This document shows positions 1 through 10,827 of a stretch of DNA of 64,000 nt, piece after piece; within the stretch, counting starts at the first letter, position 1, and every line of letters starts with the position of its first letter. The stretch lies in assembly GCA_964036045.1 (NCBI GenBank), contig OZ038383.1, positions 69,596,588-69,660,587 of the forward strand. The letters run 5' to 3'. This DNA is from Eutreptiella sp. 'Long Island Sound 2002'. Lineage: Eukaryota; Euglenozoa; Euglenophyceae; Eutreptiales; Eutreptiaceae. Under the pieces are notes generated by a model. That model ran no database searches, had not been told where the DNA came from, and saw nothing but the letters and a program-made list of their open reading frames with translations. Made by a program: the position numbers and the translations under genes.

Positions 1-1
1 G

Positions 2-1438
2 TGGTGCGTTTTGCCGTTTGGATTAAACGTTGCACCACGGGAATGGCAACGCCTCATGCAACCAATTTTAAATGCCGTGCGCGAACGCGGAGCACTCGTT
101 TGGGTCTACTTGGACGATTGGCTCATCATTGGCAATACTTACCGTGAATGTCTGGAACACACACGTTTTTTGGTACAACTTTTGCATCGGTTGGGTATAT
201 TGGTCAATGTCCCAAAATCATGTTTGGAGCCGTCTCAAGAAATTATAATGCTTGGTTTTATGCTAAACTTCAGGGAAGGATTAGTCGCGGTACCTCCAAA
301 GCGCCTACAAGCAATTTTTCGGGACGTGAACAGACTGGCACACAGTCACACACCATCAGTGAGGCGATGCGCCTCCGTTCTTGGAAGAATCCGTTCCTTG
401 TTGTTCGCCATGCCCCATATCCGACTCCTCAGCGACGCCCTGGCGGTGCACGTGGCGGTGGCAGTCCAGGCTGGCTGGGAGGCAGACGTGGCGCTCCCGG
501 AGCGCGTGTCACGTCAGTTGATGGATCTGGCGGACGAGTTACACCAGTGGAAGGGACGCACCTTCGTAGTTTCCATGGGTCACGTCAGGGACATGTACTC
601 GGACGCGTCAGATCTGGCGTGGGGCGGAGTCCTTCAAGGGAATGCCCAAGCAGCGTTCGGTTGGTTCCAGAATCGAGAGGAACACATAAACGTCAAAGAG
701 TTCAGGGGAGCCCTACTGACTATTCAAGCGTATGCGCTGAGGGACACCGCGCTGCGATTTTTCACCGACTCAATGGTCCTTTACTGGTATCTCCGCAAGT
801 GGGGAGGCCGCAAGCCGCGGTTCAACGCATTGATTCTCCAACTGTGGAATTTTACACAAGCCAATCGCGTCGAGATTCAACCGTTTTACGTGCACACCTC
901 GGTGAATCCGGCGGACATTTGGTCTCGGCTTCGTTGGACACCGTCGGAGGCTACCTTCCCGTCGGACGTGTTGACTTGGATCCTGGAGGAGTTCAAAAGT
1001 TGGATTCAGCCGGAAATCGATTGGATGTCAAGGAGTTCCAATGCGGTGTGCAGCAAGTTCGTCAGTCCGTGTCCTCACCCGGGGGCTTACGCCATCGATG
1101 TCTTCTCCCAGAATCTAACTTTACTTTCACCGGGGTGGGTCTTCCCGCCGTTCAAGCACATACCTCAGTTGGTCAACAAAGTGTTGGAGTCACCAGGGGT
1201 GAAGGTTCTCATTGCTCTGCCGTACAGGCCGCGCGAGGTTTGGTGGAACCTATTGATGAAACACGTGAAGTTCGCAGTGAACACGTCGGAGTTCCGTTTG
1301 CAAATGCCAGACGGCACGGAGACACAACCACGTTTCGTGTTGACCTTGGCGTATGTTTGCGTGAATACTATCAATTGCGAGGAGCTACCAACGAAGAGGC
1401 GACGCTTATCATCAATGAAATCGGGAAGGACACCTTGA
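2..1438 (+). CDS. DIRS-like retrotransposon reverse transcriptase/RNase H polyprotein, 5' end outside window
   Basis: The frame is open from the window edge, so the N-terminus is missing. Just after the edge is the RT finger motif LPFGLNVAP, and the catalytic box VYLDDWLI follows with its first Asp near base 113. A DIRS/Ty3-type RNase H comes next: SDAS (Asp near base 602), VKEFRGA, FFTDS and NPADIW supply the four acidic positions. The last ~110 residues (AYAIDVFSQN, WVFPPFKHIPQLVNKV) resemble the segment that follows RNase H in DIRS and Ngaro elements. In the family this polyprotein makes cDNA from the element RNA. The downstream recombinase frame and 72-bp inverted repeat support DIRS. There is no internal stop, so this copy may be young. 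Confidence 0.85.
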   Translation, partial: WCVLPFGLNVAPREWQRLMQPILNAVRERGALVWVYLDDWLIIGNTYRECLEHTRFLVQLLHRLGILVNVPKSCLEPSQEIIMLGFMLNFREGLVAVPPKRLQAIFRDVNRLAHSHTPSVRRCASVLGRIRSLLFAMPHIRLLSDALAVHVAVAVQAGWEADVALPERVSRQLMDLADELHQWKGRTFVVSMGHVRDMYSDASDLAWGGVLQGNAQAAFGWFQNREEHINVKEFRGALLTIQAYALRDTALRFFTDSMVLYWYLRKWGGRKPRFNALILQLWNFTQANRVEIQPFYVHTSVNPADIWSRLRWTPSEATFPSDVLTWILEEFKSWIQPEIDWMSRSSNAVCSKFVSPCPHPGAYAIDVFSQNLTLLSPGWVFPPFKHIPQLVNKVLESPGVKVLIALPYRPREVWWNLLMKHVKFAVNTSEFRLQMPDGTETQPRFVLTLAYVCVNTINCEELPTKRRRLSSMKSGRTP

Positions 1439-2346
1439 AACGTTACAATTCTGCGTGGCACATGTTTGGTACGTTCTTGTTACAAGACGCGGCGCTTGCT
1501 CCACTGTTAAAGGTGGAGCGCTTTGGTCAAATCCCACTGATGACGGTGGCGGTGCAACTTCTAAAGTTTTCACGCACGCATTCTTTAAGTGCTGGGCGTA
1601 TGGCGTATTCAGCAGTGTGTTTATTCCCGTGCTTTTCGCAACTACGTTTCGAGGGTATGCTACGCAACTTGAAACGTGACTGGTTCGTCAGTGTTCCTCA
1701 TTATCATCGTTTCTATGATGTACGGCGTCTTATACAAGTCATGCATCAGCAACCTGTGGAGACGGAAGCTCAGCTGCGCTTGCAAGCCATTTTGTCCTTG
1801 AGATTGTTTCCCTTGTTCCGAGGCGTTGATCTGGCGCGATCACGTAGGGATATCCAACGCGCTGCTCAGCCTTGGTTCATTTCTGCTAAGCGCAAAGGGA
1901 GGAGATACTATGCACGTTATCCTATTCACAATGTTACGCCACCGTCAATTCATCCGCAGCGCTGCTTAGCGCGTTATTTGGAGGCTACTGGTGATTACGA
2001 GGGTTCTGAGATTTTTGTGTCCCTACGAAAGCCACGGAAGCCTTTATCATCTGATACCATCAACGGTCTCACTACTCGCTGGTTAAGGAAACACCTACTG
2101 GAATTGGGGGAACTGGAGACGGATTCGTTTTCCGCGCATTCTACTCGAGGAGCAGCAGCAACTGCACTAATCTATCTTGGCGTGGATCCGCATGTGGTAG
2201 CAGCATTGGGTGATTGGTCCTGTTACGATACATTCAGAAAGTTTTACGACAGGACCAGAGCTCTGTTGCGCATCGCGCAAGTTCTGGTCCCTCTTGATCT
2301 GGCGACTGGAGAAGCGGCGCGCGCTTCGCGCCTGGCGATTGATTAA
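1396..2346 (+). CDS. DIRS-like tyrosine recombinase, overlapping the RT/RNase H frame
   Basis: Similarity starts near base 1396 (KDTLKRYNSAW, a core-binding-domain start), about 40 bases before the RT frame ends and one frame back. The first ATG in frame is at 1462, so expression may use a frameshift or that ATG. The catalytic domain shows the first Arg in LFRGVDLARS, the box HSTRGAAA, a Trp in LGDWS at the place of the second His/Trp, and the nucleophile Tyr in FRKFYDR. These are the R-H-x-x-R-(H/W)-Y residues of tyrosine recombinases. DIRS elements use this enzyme instead of a DDE integrase to integrate circular DNA. The same frame is stop-free back to base 148, under the RT gene. The end at TAA 2346 is clear. 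Confidence 0.85.
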   Translation, partial: EATLIINEIGKDTLKRYNSAWHMFGTFLLQDAALAPLLKVERFGQIPLMTVAVQLLKFSRTHSLSAGRMAYSAVCLFPCFSQLRFEGMLRNLKRDWFVSVPHYHRFYDVRRLIQVMHQQPVETEAQLRLQAILSLRLFPLFRGVDLARSRRDIQRAAQPWFISAKRKGRRYYARYPIHNVTPPSIHPQRCLARYLEATGDYEGSEIFVSLRKPRKPLSSDTINGLTTRWLRKHLLELGELETDSFSAHSTRGAAATALIYLGVDPHVVAALGDWSCYDTFRKFYDRTRALLRIAQVLVPLDLATGEAARASRLAID

Positions 2347-2433
2347 TTCTTATAAAGGGTTCAGTTCACGGGAGCTCAGTCTTCCGTTCTGTTGCCCATA
2401 TATGGGGATTGTGTAGTGCTAGCTGAGCCAGCT

Positions 2434-2505
2434 CGGATTTACCCGAATAGGTGAGGAGGAAAGAAGAGATGGCGAAGCAATAGCACTACACAAGACACAT
2501 ATATG
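2434..2505 (+). repeat. 72-bp inverted repeat, arm 1 (probable DIRS internal complementary region)
   Basis: Starts 88 bases after the recombinase stop. It is the exact reverse complement of 2892-2963 over all 72 bases. DIRS elements carry an internal region complementary to their termini that guides circularisation of the cDNA, and this position fits. Just upstream (2409-2420) a 12-base string is repeated as its complement inside the arm. Confidence 0.75.
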
Positions 2506-2891
2506 CCCACCCTGTCCCTCCCTTAAGTTCTTCGCTCACCGTGAAAAGCAGTTGACACTTGGGTCGTCGGTTGTCACGGTTTTAAGAGCATGGGAGGTTA
2601 ATAGTGGTTGGAGCATGTAAGGAGTACTGATTTTCCAAATTTTTTATTATACTACGGTTTTCTCTGAGATCATCGACGACAGGTCGTAGCTTAGAGGAAA
2701 AACACAACTGTAAGGTTGGTAGAGTGTGGGTCCAAACCCCATGGAGGGGGTATTGGAGGTCACAAATTTCATTTTCCATGTATAATACCATTTTTGTGTA
2801 TATTTTGAGGGTGCCCGTTCCAATGAAAGGTAGCAAGGGGCACCAAAAGAGCAGAAAACAGAGAAAACAAACCGGTTTTAAGGAGTTGGCC

Positions 2892-2963
2892 CATATATGT
2901 GTCTTGTGTAGTGCTATTGCTTCGCCATCTCTTCTTTCCTCCTCACCTATTCGGGTAAATCCG
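2892..2963 (-). repeat. 72-bp inverted repeat, arm 2 (probable end of DIRS right terminal repeat)
   Basis: Perfect complement of 2434-2505, with 386 bases between the arms. If arm 1 is the internal complementary region, this arm marks the right end of the element near base 2963. The left terminal repeat is outside the window, so the assignment is by position. Confidence 0.65.
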
Positions 2964-4494
2964 AAACAATGGTATGTTGTTCAGATGTTGGCATATGCTT
3001 TGGAGTGGAACACCACCATATGCCGGATCGCGTACTCCATTTGGCTTGGCGCACGAAGGATCACAAGAATTGGTCTCCAGATCATGGGCTGACTCGGGCA
3101 GTGCGTGGCGCCCATATCCGAAGGGGTTTCGAGGGTAAGGTGGGGATGTACATCGGCATTGATATTTGGTCTTAATCCTCCATGAATACTAGACTTCGAT
3201 TCCATGCATGCTTTGAGCCTTCGGATAAGTGGTAACTTCAATTTTGAGCATACATTTGATATATGGCCAATATGGTGTGAATTGGCAGTTTTTTGGCATG
3301 TTATGAGTTCAAACTCATGGGGCATATCTCGAAGCCCATTCGACTCCAGGTCCAACCAAGGTTATGTCAGGGTAGTGCATGGTACTGAGTGCCACTCTAG
3401 GTCATTACACGCCACCTCCCTCATTGGGCTAGGATTTAGAGGCTTGGGAGTGAACACCTTTTTGGGGTTTATGTAGTGACTTGTGACACATGGCATTCAG
3501 CCATCTCATTTGACCCGGTTCAGGGCAATATGTTGGTGAGTGAAGGGAAGGCCTTGAGTCCAGGGAATGAGGGGTTTATGGCTGTGAATGTGTATGTTTA
3601 CCTCTTTCCCCAACTTTGCTTTATTTGTGTTCATATGCCAATTTCAGGGCTTTCTTCTTTGGTGCAATTCTTGTACCTGCCCGCAACCGTGGGACGACCG
3701 GTGTGCTGAACGGAAGCCCGCATCGTGGATTGGATTATTGCTGGATTTGTGGGATCTGGTTGCTGTTCAGAGTTGAACGAGGATTGTTTCTTTTTTTCTA
3801 TATTTTTGGATTTGGAACCCTGGATTTTGATAAATGCAATCGTTGATCAGGAGCAAATCGGCAGGGGTTACAGGCGGAAGGGGTACAGCAGGGGCCGGTC
3901 CTGGTAGGGACCTTCTTTACTTGTAGGTTAAGCCTAGTGGTCCCCCACCTCAAGACCCCTGTACTCAATTGTTTCTACGACTGATTGTGGTTCTACTTTT
4001 TAAATGTTGCTGAATTCAGTTGCTTGGCCTTGCTGGCGAAGCCATATCCTGTGTTTGGCCTAACTCCTATGCCCCAGATTCCTAACCAACTCCATTTCAT
4101 CGAGATGAGTGCACATGAAGTGCTTGGTGCTATCTTGGAGGCCTGAGTCTTGCTAGTTTTCACATAAAATCATCTGTTTTGTTTATAAACCATTGGAGCT
4201 TTGTATTTAGATCTACTTTTGTCTATCTGCAGCCCCCCTTTGTTACACATGTTTTGATTGTGGAAGGACTTATCCTGATATGCTTGATCCGGTCCCTGGA
4301 CTTGCTCTACTTTACCTTTGTGCAGAATTCTTTTTGACTTGGGGAAAATCAGCAAGGTTTTTCTAAATCAAATACAAGGAACAAGCACAAGTGTGAGCAA
4401 ACCAGAAACCTTTTCTGGTAGCAAAGGAAGGCCCTAGAAGACTAAAGCAGAACACGAAGAACACCAATGAAAACTTGTATCCTGAACTGTAAAT
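2964..4494. other. No gene recognised; AT-moderate unique sequence
   Basis: Only short open frames without recognisable motifs. I see no tandem repeat and no similarity to other parts of the window. The last part may be leader of the gag gene at 4495, but it does not resemble the start region of the other family G copies (16921, 28455). Confidence 0.4.
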
Positions 4495-6417
4495 ATGTCT
4501 GTCACGCTCAGTGCCAAAACAGTGCCGATCACAAGCACCAGATGCAAGACGGATGTTGTGAGAGTACGGGCGTCATCTACAAGTTGTGTACCCGTTGACA
4601 CTGGTCCTCTAGGAGAACTTGCAGTAACAAGAGAAGCGGAAGAAATCAAAGAGATACATACAGAAGGAGCCCGCCCGAGTGCAAGCGCTGAGGCGCCAGG
4701 CTTAACGCTGGCGAACCTCAGGCGTCTCGAAGGCAAGAACCCTGTGGCAGCCGGCTTAGCTTCTGTCGTGTCCTCGATGCCCCCGTCCGAAACTTCTCCT
4801 ACCCCAGGGATCGAAGTGGCTAATGCCAAGGTCAAGTCCTGGAGAAGCGCAGCAAGGAAAGAAAAGGTGAAGGAGGCGCCTTTGGGAACGATGTTCGGAG
4901 CTACGTGGGCCGAGGAGACGTTTGATATACCTCACGGCGAAATGGACTGGTCGTCGTCGTCACCCAATCATCTGAGTAGGAACCCGACTGGGTGTCTGGA
5001 GAACCTACGCCTCCGGAAAAACCGAAGGAGTATGAGTGCCTGAAGTCTGGCCCCAGTCCCAGGGCAGTGGCACCCGAACCTACGAGTGTGGATCGAGGTT
5101 TGCCCCGGCGAATTGCGGCCCCCAAACTGGGTCTCGATGAGACGATGGAGTTGCTATCCCAGGTCCTGGGTGCAGGCAATGAAGATCCAGATCTGAGTGC
5201 GTTATCAGCAGCACTCAAAACGAAGTTGGGGCTCTCCGATCTGAAGAAGCCCCCACCTACTATGTCCCCAGGTGTTGAACTGCTAACCAGGGATGTGAAG
5301 AGCTGCAGAGGCTTCGGCAGCTCCCCAATGGACACCTGTTCTAGGCCTTTCCACCCTCGTGTGAGGACTGTGCCTGTCTGCAGTGTAGGTGACACTACAG
5401 AGGCTGAAATGAAAGGCTATGGTCTGTCAGCCTTGGCCCCATTGGCCACAGTGCACCCCTCACCCCTCTCAGGTGGCACAGGTGACACAGGCGTCCCAGG
5501 CAGGGGAGAGAAGGCCATCGCCACGGCGAACTTTCAGACCGAACTCCCCGAGTTCAATCCCAAAAACCTGCCTGAATGGGCTGAGGAGTTTTCTGAGTTT
5601 TTGCTTCTCACGGGTCAGCAACACGCTGATGTCCGTACGAAATGCACACTCATCAAAAAGCCGTGCAAAAAGAAATTCCTTCAGCGGCAGGTGGAAACCG
5701 CTATCAAGAAGAGCTCCAACTGGGGCGACTTCCTGAAAAGACTGGAGCAAATGTATCCAGTCTTCGAAATGGACCTGAGTGTCCGAACACAGATTGAGGA
5801 GTTGCCTCCTCTCCCCCAATTCCCCACAGCTGCGCGCATCTCCGAGTTCCTGGTGCAGTTGGAGGAGCTCATGGGGCGCATGAACCCCTCGTCCTATGGG
5901 CCGACTGAGCCACATCTATGGCTAGTGGGGTAGATTCCTAACAGGACATGGGATAACTGCAGAGAGACGTCCGAGAGAAAAGCTCGGAGGCACTCTTACG
6001 ATGACCTGGTCGATCTGTTGATCGAATGGGCCATGGAGAGGGAGAATGACTCCCACATGGACAAGTATCTGCGCAAACAATCTGCAAAGGAAGATCCCTG
6101 CTGAGAAGTCTCCTGGAGGGAGGTCGCCTCAACCCCACTCTAACCCTGGTAAGGGCCGCGGTGGTCAATTCAAGCACTTGACTGAGACCCCCCCCTCCAA
6201 AGGTAAAGGGGCCCCCGATCTTTTCTACTGTCGTCCTAGGGAAGATAAGGGTGGACCCTGCCACGCGCCTGACTGTGATGGGCGAAGTTCGTGCGTGCTC
6301 CAGTTGAAGCGCAGGCAGAAAACCAAAGATGGTCAGGAGGTAAAGCACCAAGACCATTTCTGCTGCACGATAACGTGCGGATTTTGCGGCAAGAGGAGGC
6401 ATCACATAGGTTTTTAA
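4495..6417 (+). pseudogene. Family G retroelement gag with two zinc-binding motifs, broken copy 1
   Basis: ATG at 4495 opens ~180 residues. The frame then shifts near 4985 into a second stretch that holds the capsid-like part (LPEFNPKNLPEWAEEFSEF; QFPTAARISEFLVQLEEL; SYGPTEPHLWLVG). TAG at 5931 interrupts it, and the sequence goes on as IPNRTWDNC. A further shift leads to a basic tail with a Cys/His cluster (CHAPDCD) and a CCHC knuckle start CGFCGKRRHH, cut off by TAA at 6415 just where satellite DNA begins. The same order is seen at 28.9-31.2, 32.0-32.9 and 57.4-58.6 kb. Gag proteins coat element RNA in cytoplasmic particles. This copy cannot make a full protein. Confidence 0.7.
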
Positions 6418-8187
6418 AGGCAAAAGCGTTAGTTTATTCTGAAAACTAAGAAAATGGCGGAGTGACTTGTTTTGGGGCTGAAATATCATGCCAACCATGC
6501 TGCAAAACCTGTTTTGGTGCGTCAGGCACCTGCAAAATAGGGTGCGGGGGCCTTGAAGGGAGCCCCCAAGCCTAAAACATACAGATTTTTTGCAAAATAT
6601 TGGGCCATTTTCTGACACATAATGTCCTTTTTAAGGTCGAAGAGGCCTTGAAACACCTATGTTCTGGCTCCAATAATTTTGAATACATGTTTTATTGCGT
6701 CAGGCATCTGCAAAATAGGGTGGGGAGGGCGTGTACTGGCCATCCGAGCCCCAACAACAATTTTTTTGCCCAAAATTGGTGTTTTTAGGCCATTTTTGGG
6801 CAAAAAAAGGGCATTTTTTTAGGGGGAGCGGCCCTGAATCACCCATTTTCTAGGTTTCTAACCCTGCAACACATGTTTTCTTTGGTTGAACACCTGCAAA
6901 ATAGGGTGGGGGGTTGTTGAATTGACCACCCGAGCCGAAAGAACACTTTTTTTGGCCCAAAATTGGCATTCTTAAGCCATTTTTGGGCAAAAAATGGCCA
7001 TTTTTAGGGGGGGGGGCGACCATGAATAACCCATTTTCCGGCTCACTAACCCTGCAACACACGTTTTTTTGAGTCGAGCACCTGCGAAACAGGGCGGGGG
7101 CGCGTCGAATGGGCCATGGAGAGGGAGAATGACTCCCACATGGACAAGTATCTGCGCAAACAATCTGCAAAGGAAGATCCCTGCTGAGAAGTCTCCTGGA
7201 GGGATGTCGCCTCAACCCCACTCTAACCCTGGTAAGGGCCGCGGTGGTCAATTCAAGCACTTGACTGAGACCCCCCCCTCCAAAGGTAAAGGGGCCCCCA
7301 ATCTTTTCTACTGTCGTCCTAGGGAAGATAAGGGTGGACCCTGCCACGCGCCTGACTGTGATGGGCGAAGTTCGTGCGTGCTCCAGTTGAAGCGCAGGCA
7401 GAAAACCAAAGATGGTCAGGAGGTAAAGCACCAAGACCATTTCTGCTGCACGATAACGTGCGGATTTTGCGGCAAGAGGAGGCATCACATAGGTTTTTAA
7501 AGGCAAAAGCGTTAGTTTATTCTGAAAAGTAAGAAAATGGCGGAGTGACTTGTTTTGGGGCTGAAATATCATGCCAACCATGCTGCAAAACCTGTTTTGG
7601 TGCGTCAGGCACCTGCAAAATAGGGTGCGGGGGCCTTGAAGGGAGCCCCCAAGCCTAAAACATACAGATTTTTTGCAAAATATTGGGCCATTTTCTGACA
7701 CATAATGTCCTTTTTCAGGTCGAAGAGGCCTTGAAACACCTATGTTCTGGCTCCAATAATTTTGAATACATTTTTTTTGCGTCAGGCATCCGCAAAATAG
7801 GGTGGGGAGGGCGTGTACTGGCCATCCGAGCCCCAACAACAATTTTTTTGCCCAAAATTGGTGTTTTTAGGCCATTTTTGGGCAAAAAAAGGGCATTTTT
7901 TTAGGGGGAGCGGCCCTGAATCACCCATTTTCTAGGTTTCTAACCCTGCAACACATGTTTTCTTTGGTCGAACACCTGCAAAATAGGGTGGGGGGTTGTT
8001 GAATTGACCACCCGAGCCGAAAGAACACTGTTTTTGGCCCAAAATTGGCATTCTTAAGCCATTTTTGGGCAAAAAATGGCCATTTTTTGGGGGGGGGGGC
8101 GACCATGAATAACCCATTTTCCGGCTCACTAACCCTGCAACACACGTTTTTTTGAGTCGAGCACCTGCGAAACAGGGCGGGGGCGCG
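6022..8187 (+). repeat. Tandem duplication of a 1,083-bp unit spanning gag end and satellite
   Basis: Unit 1 is 6022-7104 and unit 2 is 7105-8187, nearly identical with a few substitutions and short homopolymer changes. Matching landmarks (tcgaatgggcc at 6022 and 7105; the TAA ending the knuckle at 6417 and 7500) differ by exactly 1,083. The joint shares tcgaa with the place where satellite continues at 8188, which suggests microhomology or slipped repair. The second broken gag tail (7129-7500) is a passenger. Confidence 0.9.
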
Positions 8188-10330
8188 TCGAACTGACCAC
8201 CCGAGGCCAAAAAACACTGTTTTTGGCCCAAAATTGGAATTTTTAAGCCATTTTTGGGCAAAAATGGCCATTATTTGGGGGGGGCGGGTCTGATTCACCC
8301 ATTTTGCGGGTCCTTAACCCGGCAACACATTTCTTTAGAGTTGTGCACCTGCGAAATAGGGTGGGAGGGTGTTGAACTGATCACCCGAGCCGAAAAACAC
8401 TGTTTTTGGCACAAAAATGGCATTTGGATGCCATTTTTGGGTAAAAAATGGCCATTTTTTAGGGGGGGCGGTTCTGAGTCAGCCACTTTCCGGCTCCCTA
8501 ATCCTGCAACACATGTTTTTTTGAGTCGAGAACCTGTGAAATAGGGTAGAGGGGCGTCGAAGTGACCACCCGAGCCCAAAAAACACTGTTTTTGGCCCAA
8601 AATTGGCATTTTTAAGCCATGTTTGTGTAAAAATGTCCTTTTTTAGGGGGGGCGGCCCTGAATCACCCATTTTCGGGCTTCCTAACCCTGCAGAACACGT
8701 TCTTCTGAGTCGAGCACCTGTAAAATAGGGTGGGGGGGCGTCAAACTGACGGCCCGAGCCCAAAAAACACTGTATTTGGCCCACAAATGGCATTTTTAAG
8801 CCATTTTTGGGCAAAAATGGCCATTTTTTAGGGGTGAGCGGCCCTGTTTTATCCTTTTTCTGGGTCGCTCACCCTGCAACACATGTTTCTCTGAGTCAGG
8901 CACCTGCGACATAGGCTGGGGGGGCCTTGAACTGGCCACCCAAGCCCAAAAAACACTGTTTTTGGCCCAAAATTGGCATTTTTAGGCTTTTTTTAGGCAA
9001 AAAATGGCCATTTTTTTGGGGGCGGGCCTGAATCACCCATTTTCCGGCTGCCATACCCTGCAACACATTTGTTTTGAGTCGATAACCTGCAAACTAGGGT
9101 AGAGGGCCTTAAAATGTCCACCCAAGCCAAAAAAATATTGTTTTTGGCCCAAATTGGCATTTTTAGGCCTTTTTTTGAGCAAAAAATGGCCATTTCGGGG
9201 GGGCGACCCTGAATCACCCAGTTTCTGGCTCCCATACCCTGCAACATATGTTTTTGTGAGTCAAAAACCTGCGAAATAGGGTCTGGGGGCCTTGAACTGA
9301 CCACCCGGGCCCAAAGCACCCTGTTTTTGTCGCAATATTGGCATTTTTAGGCCTTTTTTTTTCGGCAAAAATTGGCCATTTTTGGGGGTGGCGGCCCTGA
9401 TTCACCAATTTTCCGGCTCCCATATGCTGCAACCCATTTTTTCTTTGAGTGGAGCACCTTCGAAATAGGGCGGGGGGGCCTTGAACTGGCCACCCAAGCC
9501 CAAAATAGACTGTTTTTGGCCCAAAATTGGCATTTTTAGCTATTTTTTGGCAAAAAATGGCCATTATGAGGGGGGGGCTCACCCATTTTCTGGCTCCCAT
9601 ATGCTGCAACGCATGTTTTTTTTGAGTCAAGCACCTGCAAAATAAGTTGGGGGGGACTTGAAATGGCCACCCAAGCCGAAAATTGGCAATTTTACGCCTT
9701 TTTTGGGCAAAAAATGGCCATTTTTTTGGGGGGGGGGGTGAATCACCCACTTTCCGGCTCCCATACCCTGCAACACATGTTGTTTTGAGTCGAGCACCTG
9801 CGAAAGAGGGTGGAGGGCCTTGAAATGGCCACCCAGACCCAAAAGAAACTGTTTGTGGCCGAAAATTGGCATTTTTAGGCCCTTTCTTTGGGGCAAAAAG
9901 TGGCCATTTTGGGGGGGGGGGCGGCCCTGACTCACCCATTTTCCGGCTGCCATATGCTGCAACACATGTTTCTTTTGAGTCCAGCACCTGCGAAATAGCG
10001 TGAGGGGGCCTTGAACTGGCCACCCAAGCCCGCAGAACACTGTTTTTGGCCGGAAATTGGCCAATTTGGGGCAAAAAAAATGGCCATTTCGGGGGGCGGC
10101 CTTGTTTCGGGCCGAAAATTGGCTTTTCTCTCCGTTTTCGGGGCTGGTGGCTGGAAACAGTTGTGAAATGGCTTCAATGGCATGCAACACATCTTCCTTC
10201 GAGTCCAGCACCCTCAAAATAGGATACCGGGGGCACCAGCTGACCACCCAGACCCAGAACACACTGATTTGGGCTCGAAGTTGGTATTTTTTGGCCAAAA
10301 AACTCAATTGTTGACAAAAAATGGCCATTT
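6408..10330 (+). repeat. Satellite array, unit about 184-185 bp
   Basis: A unit built of cacctgcaaaatagggtg, ggccacccaagcc, aacactgtttttggccc, aaaattggcatttttagg, tggccattttt plus a G-run, cacccattttccggctcc and ctgcaacacatgtttt recurs every 182-188 bases (anchors near 8347, 8531, 8715, 8900, 9085, 9267). Roughly 20 units are present, counting those in the 1,083-bp duplication. Order degrades after 10100. Minus-strand open frames through it (FLPKNGLKMPILGQK and similar) only reflect the repeat. Unit length is near that of a nucleosomal satellite. Confidence 0.85.
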
Positions 10331-10619
10331 TTGGCCAAATTTTGTCAACAGATTTTGGTGCACACGGATGCTGTAAATTGTGTTTTCTTGATGTGTGTGT
10401 CCACACAACTTGTTTCTTCACATCCCGCACCCTCAAGCTGCTCGCCTAAGCCCAAAAACTCAATTTTTGGCTAAAAAATTCAATGAATCTTGGCTTACTT
10501 TTGATAAGAATCCCCCCCCTTGCAAAGTCCCACAAGGGTCTCTCCCTCCGTCAAGGAGCACAGCATTCCTGCACCCAAGCCCAATACTCACACTGCATTG
10601 GACTGTATGCACTGGCCAG
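10331..10619. other. Degenerate satellite edge and unique spacer
   Basis: The first half keeps bits of the 184-bp satellite (tggccatttttggcc, cccgcaccctcaa). The rest, including a C-run near 10512, shows no feature beyond a possible tail of the minus-strand fragment at 10620-10826. Confidence 0.4.
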
Positions 10620-10826
10620 CAGAGGTTTGCTCGAGGACTTGCCAAACAAGATGATCTGAAACACCAGAATTAAATTAAAGACCATGGTCTCCATGCTCCC
10701 CAATAGGAGTGGAACTTGTTTTCAGATCCAGGAGGCCTCCATGGAGTAGGCCAGAACGGATGCCCCATAGAGAATGTTCCCAGGTATGGCCAACAAAACT
10801 AAGTAAATACAGAGGTCGTGCCAAAG
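10620..10826 (-). pseudogene. PQ-loop membrane-protein-like fragment
   Basis: Read on the minus strand, the frame gives WHDLCIYLVLLAIPGNILYG, ASVLAYSMEASWI, a TGA at 10724-10722, then KQVPLLLGSMETMVFNLILV and FQIILFG. Two hydrophobic segments with the pattern IPGN...YG...SW...(K)xxPxLLGSxxTMVFxL...FQ match what I know of the second repeat of PQ-loop transporters (lysosomal or vacuolar amino-acid exporter family). The upstream side runs directly into the 22-bp minisatellite and no start is visible. It is an exon remnant or a captured gene piece. The family call rests on pattern only. Confidence 0.4.
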
Positions 10827-10827
10827 G

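Noticed and set aside
6850-9319. Minus-strand frames repeating LPKNGLKMPILGQK
   Set aside because: Translation of the 184-bp satellite; frame changes with each unit.
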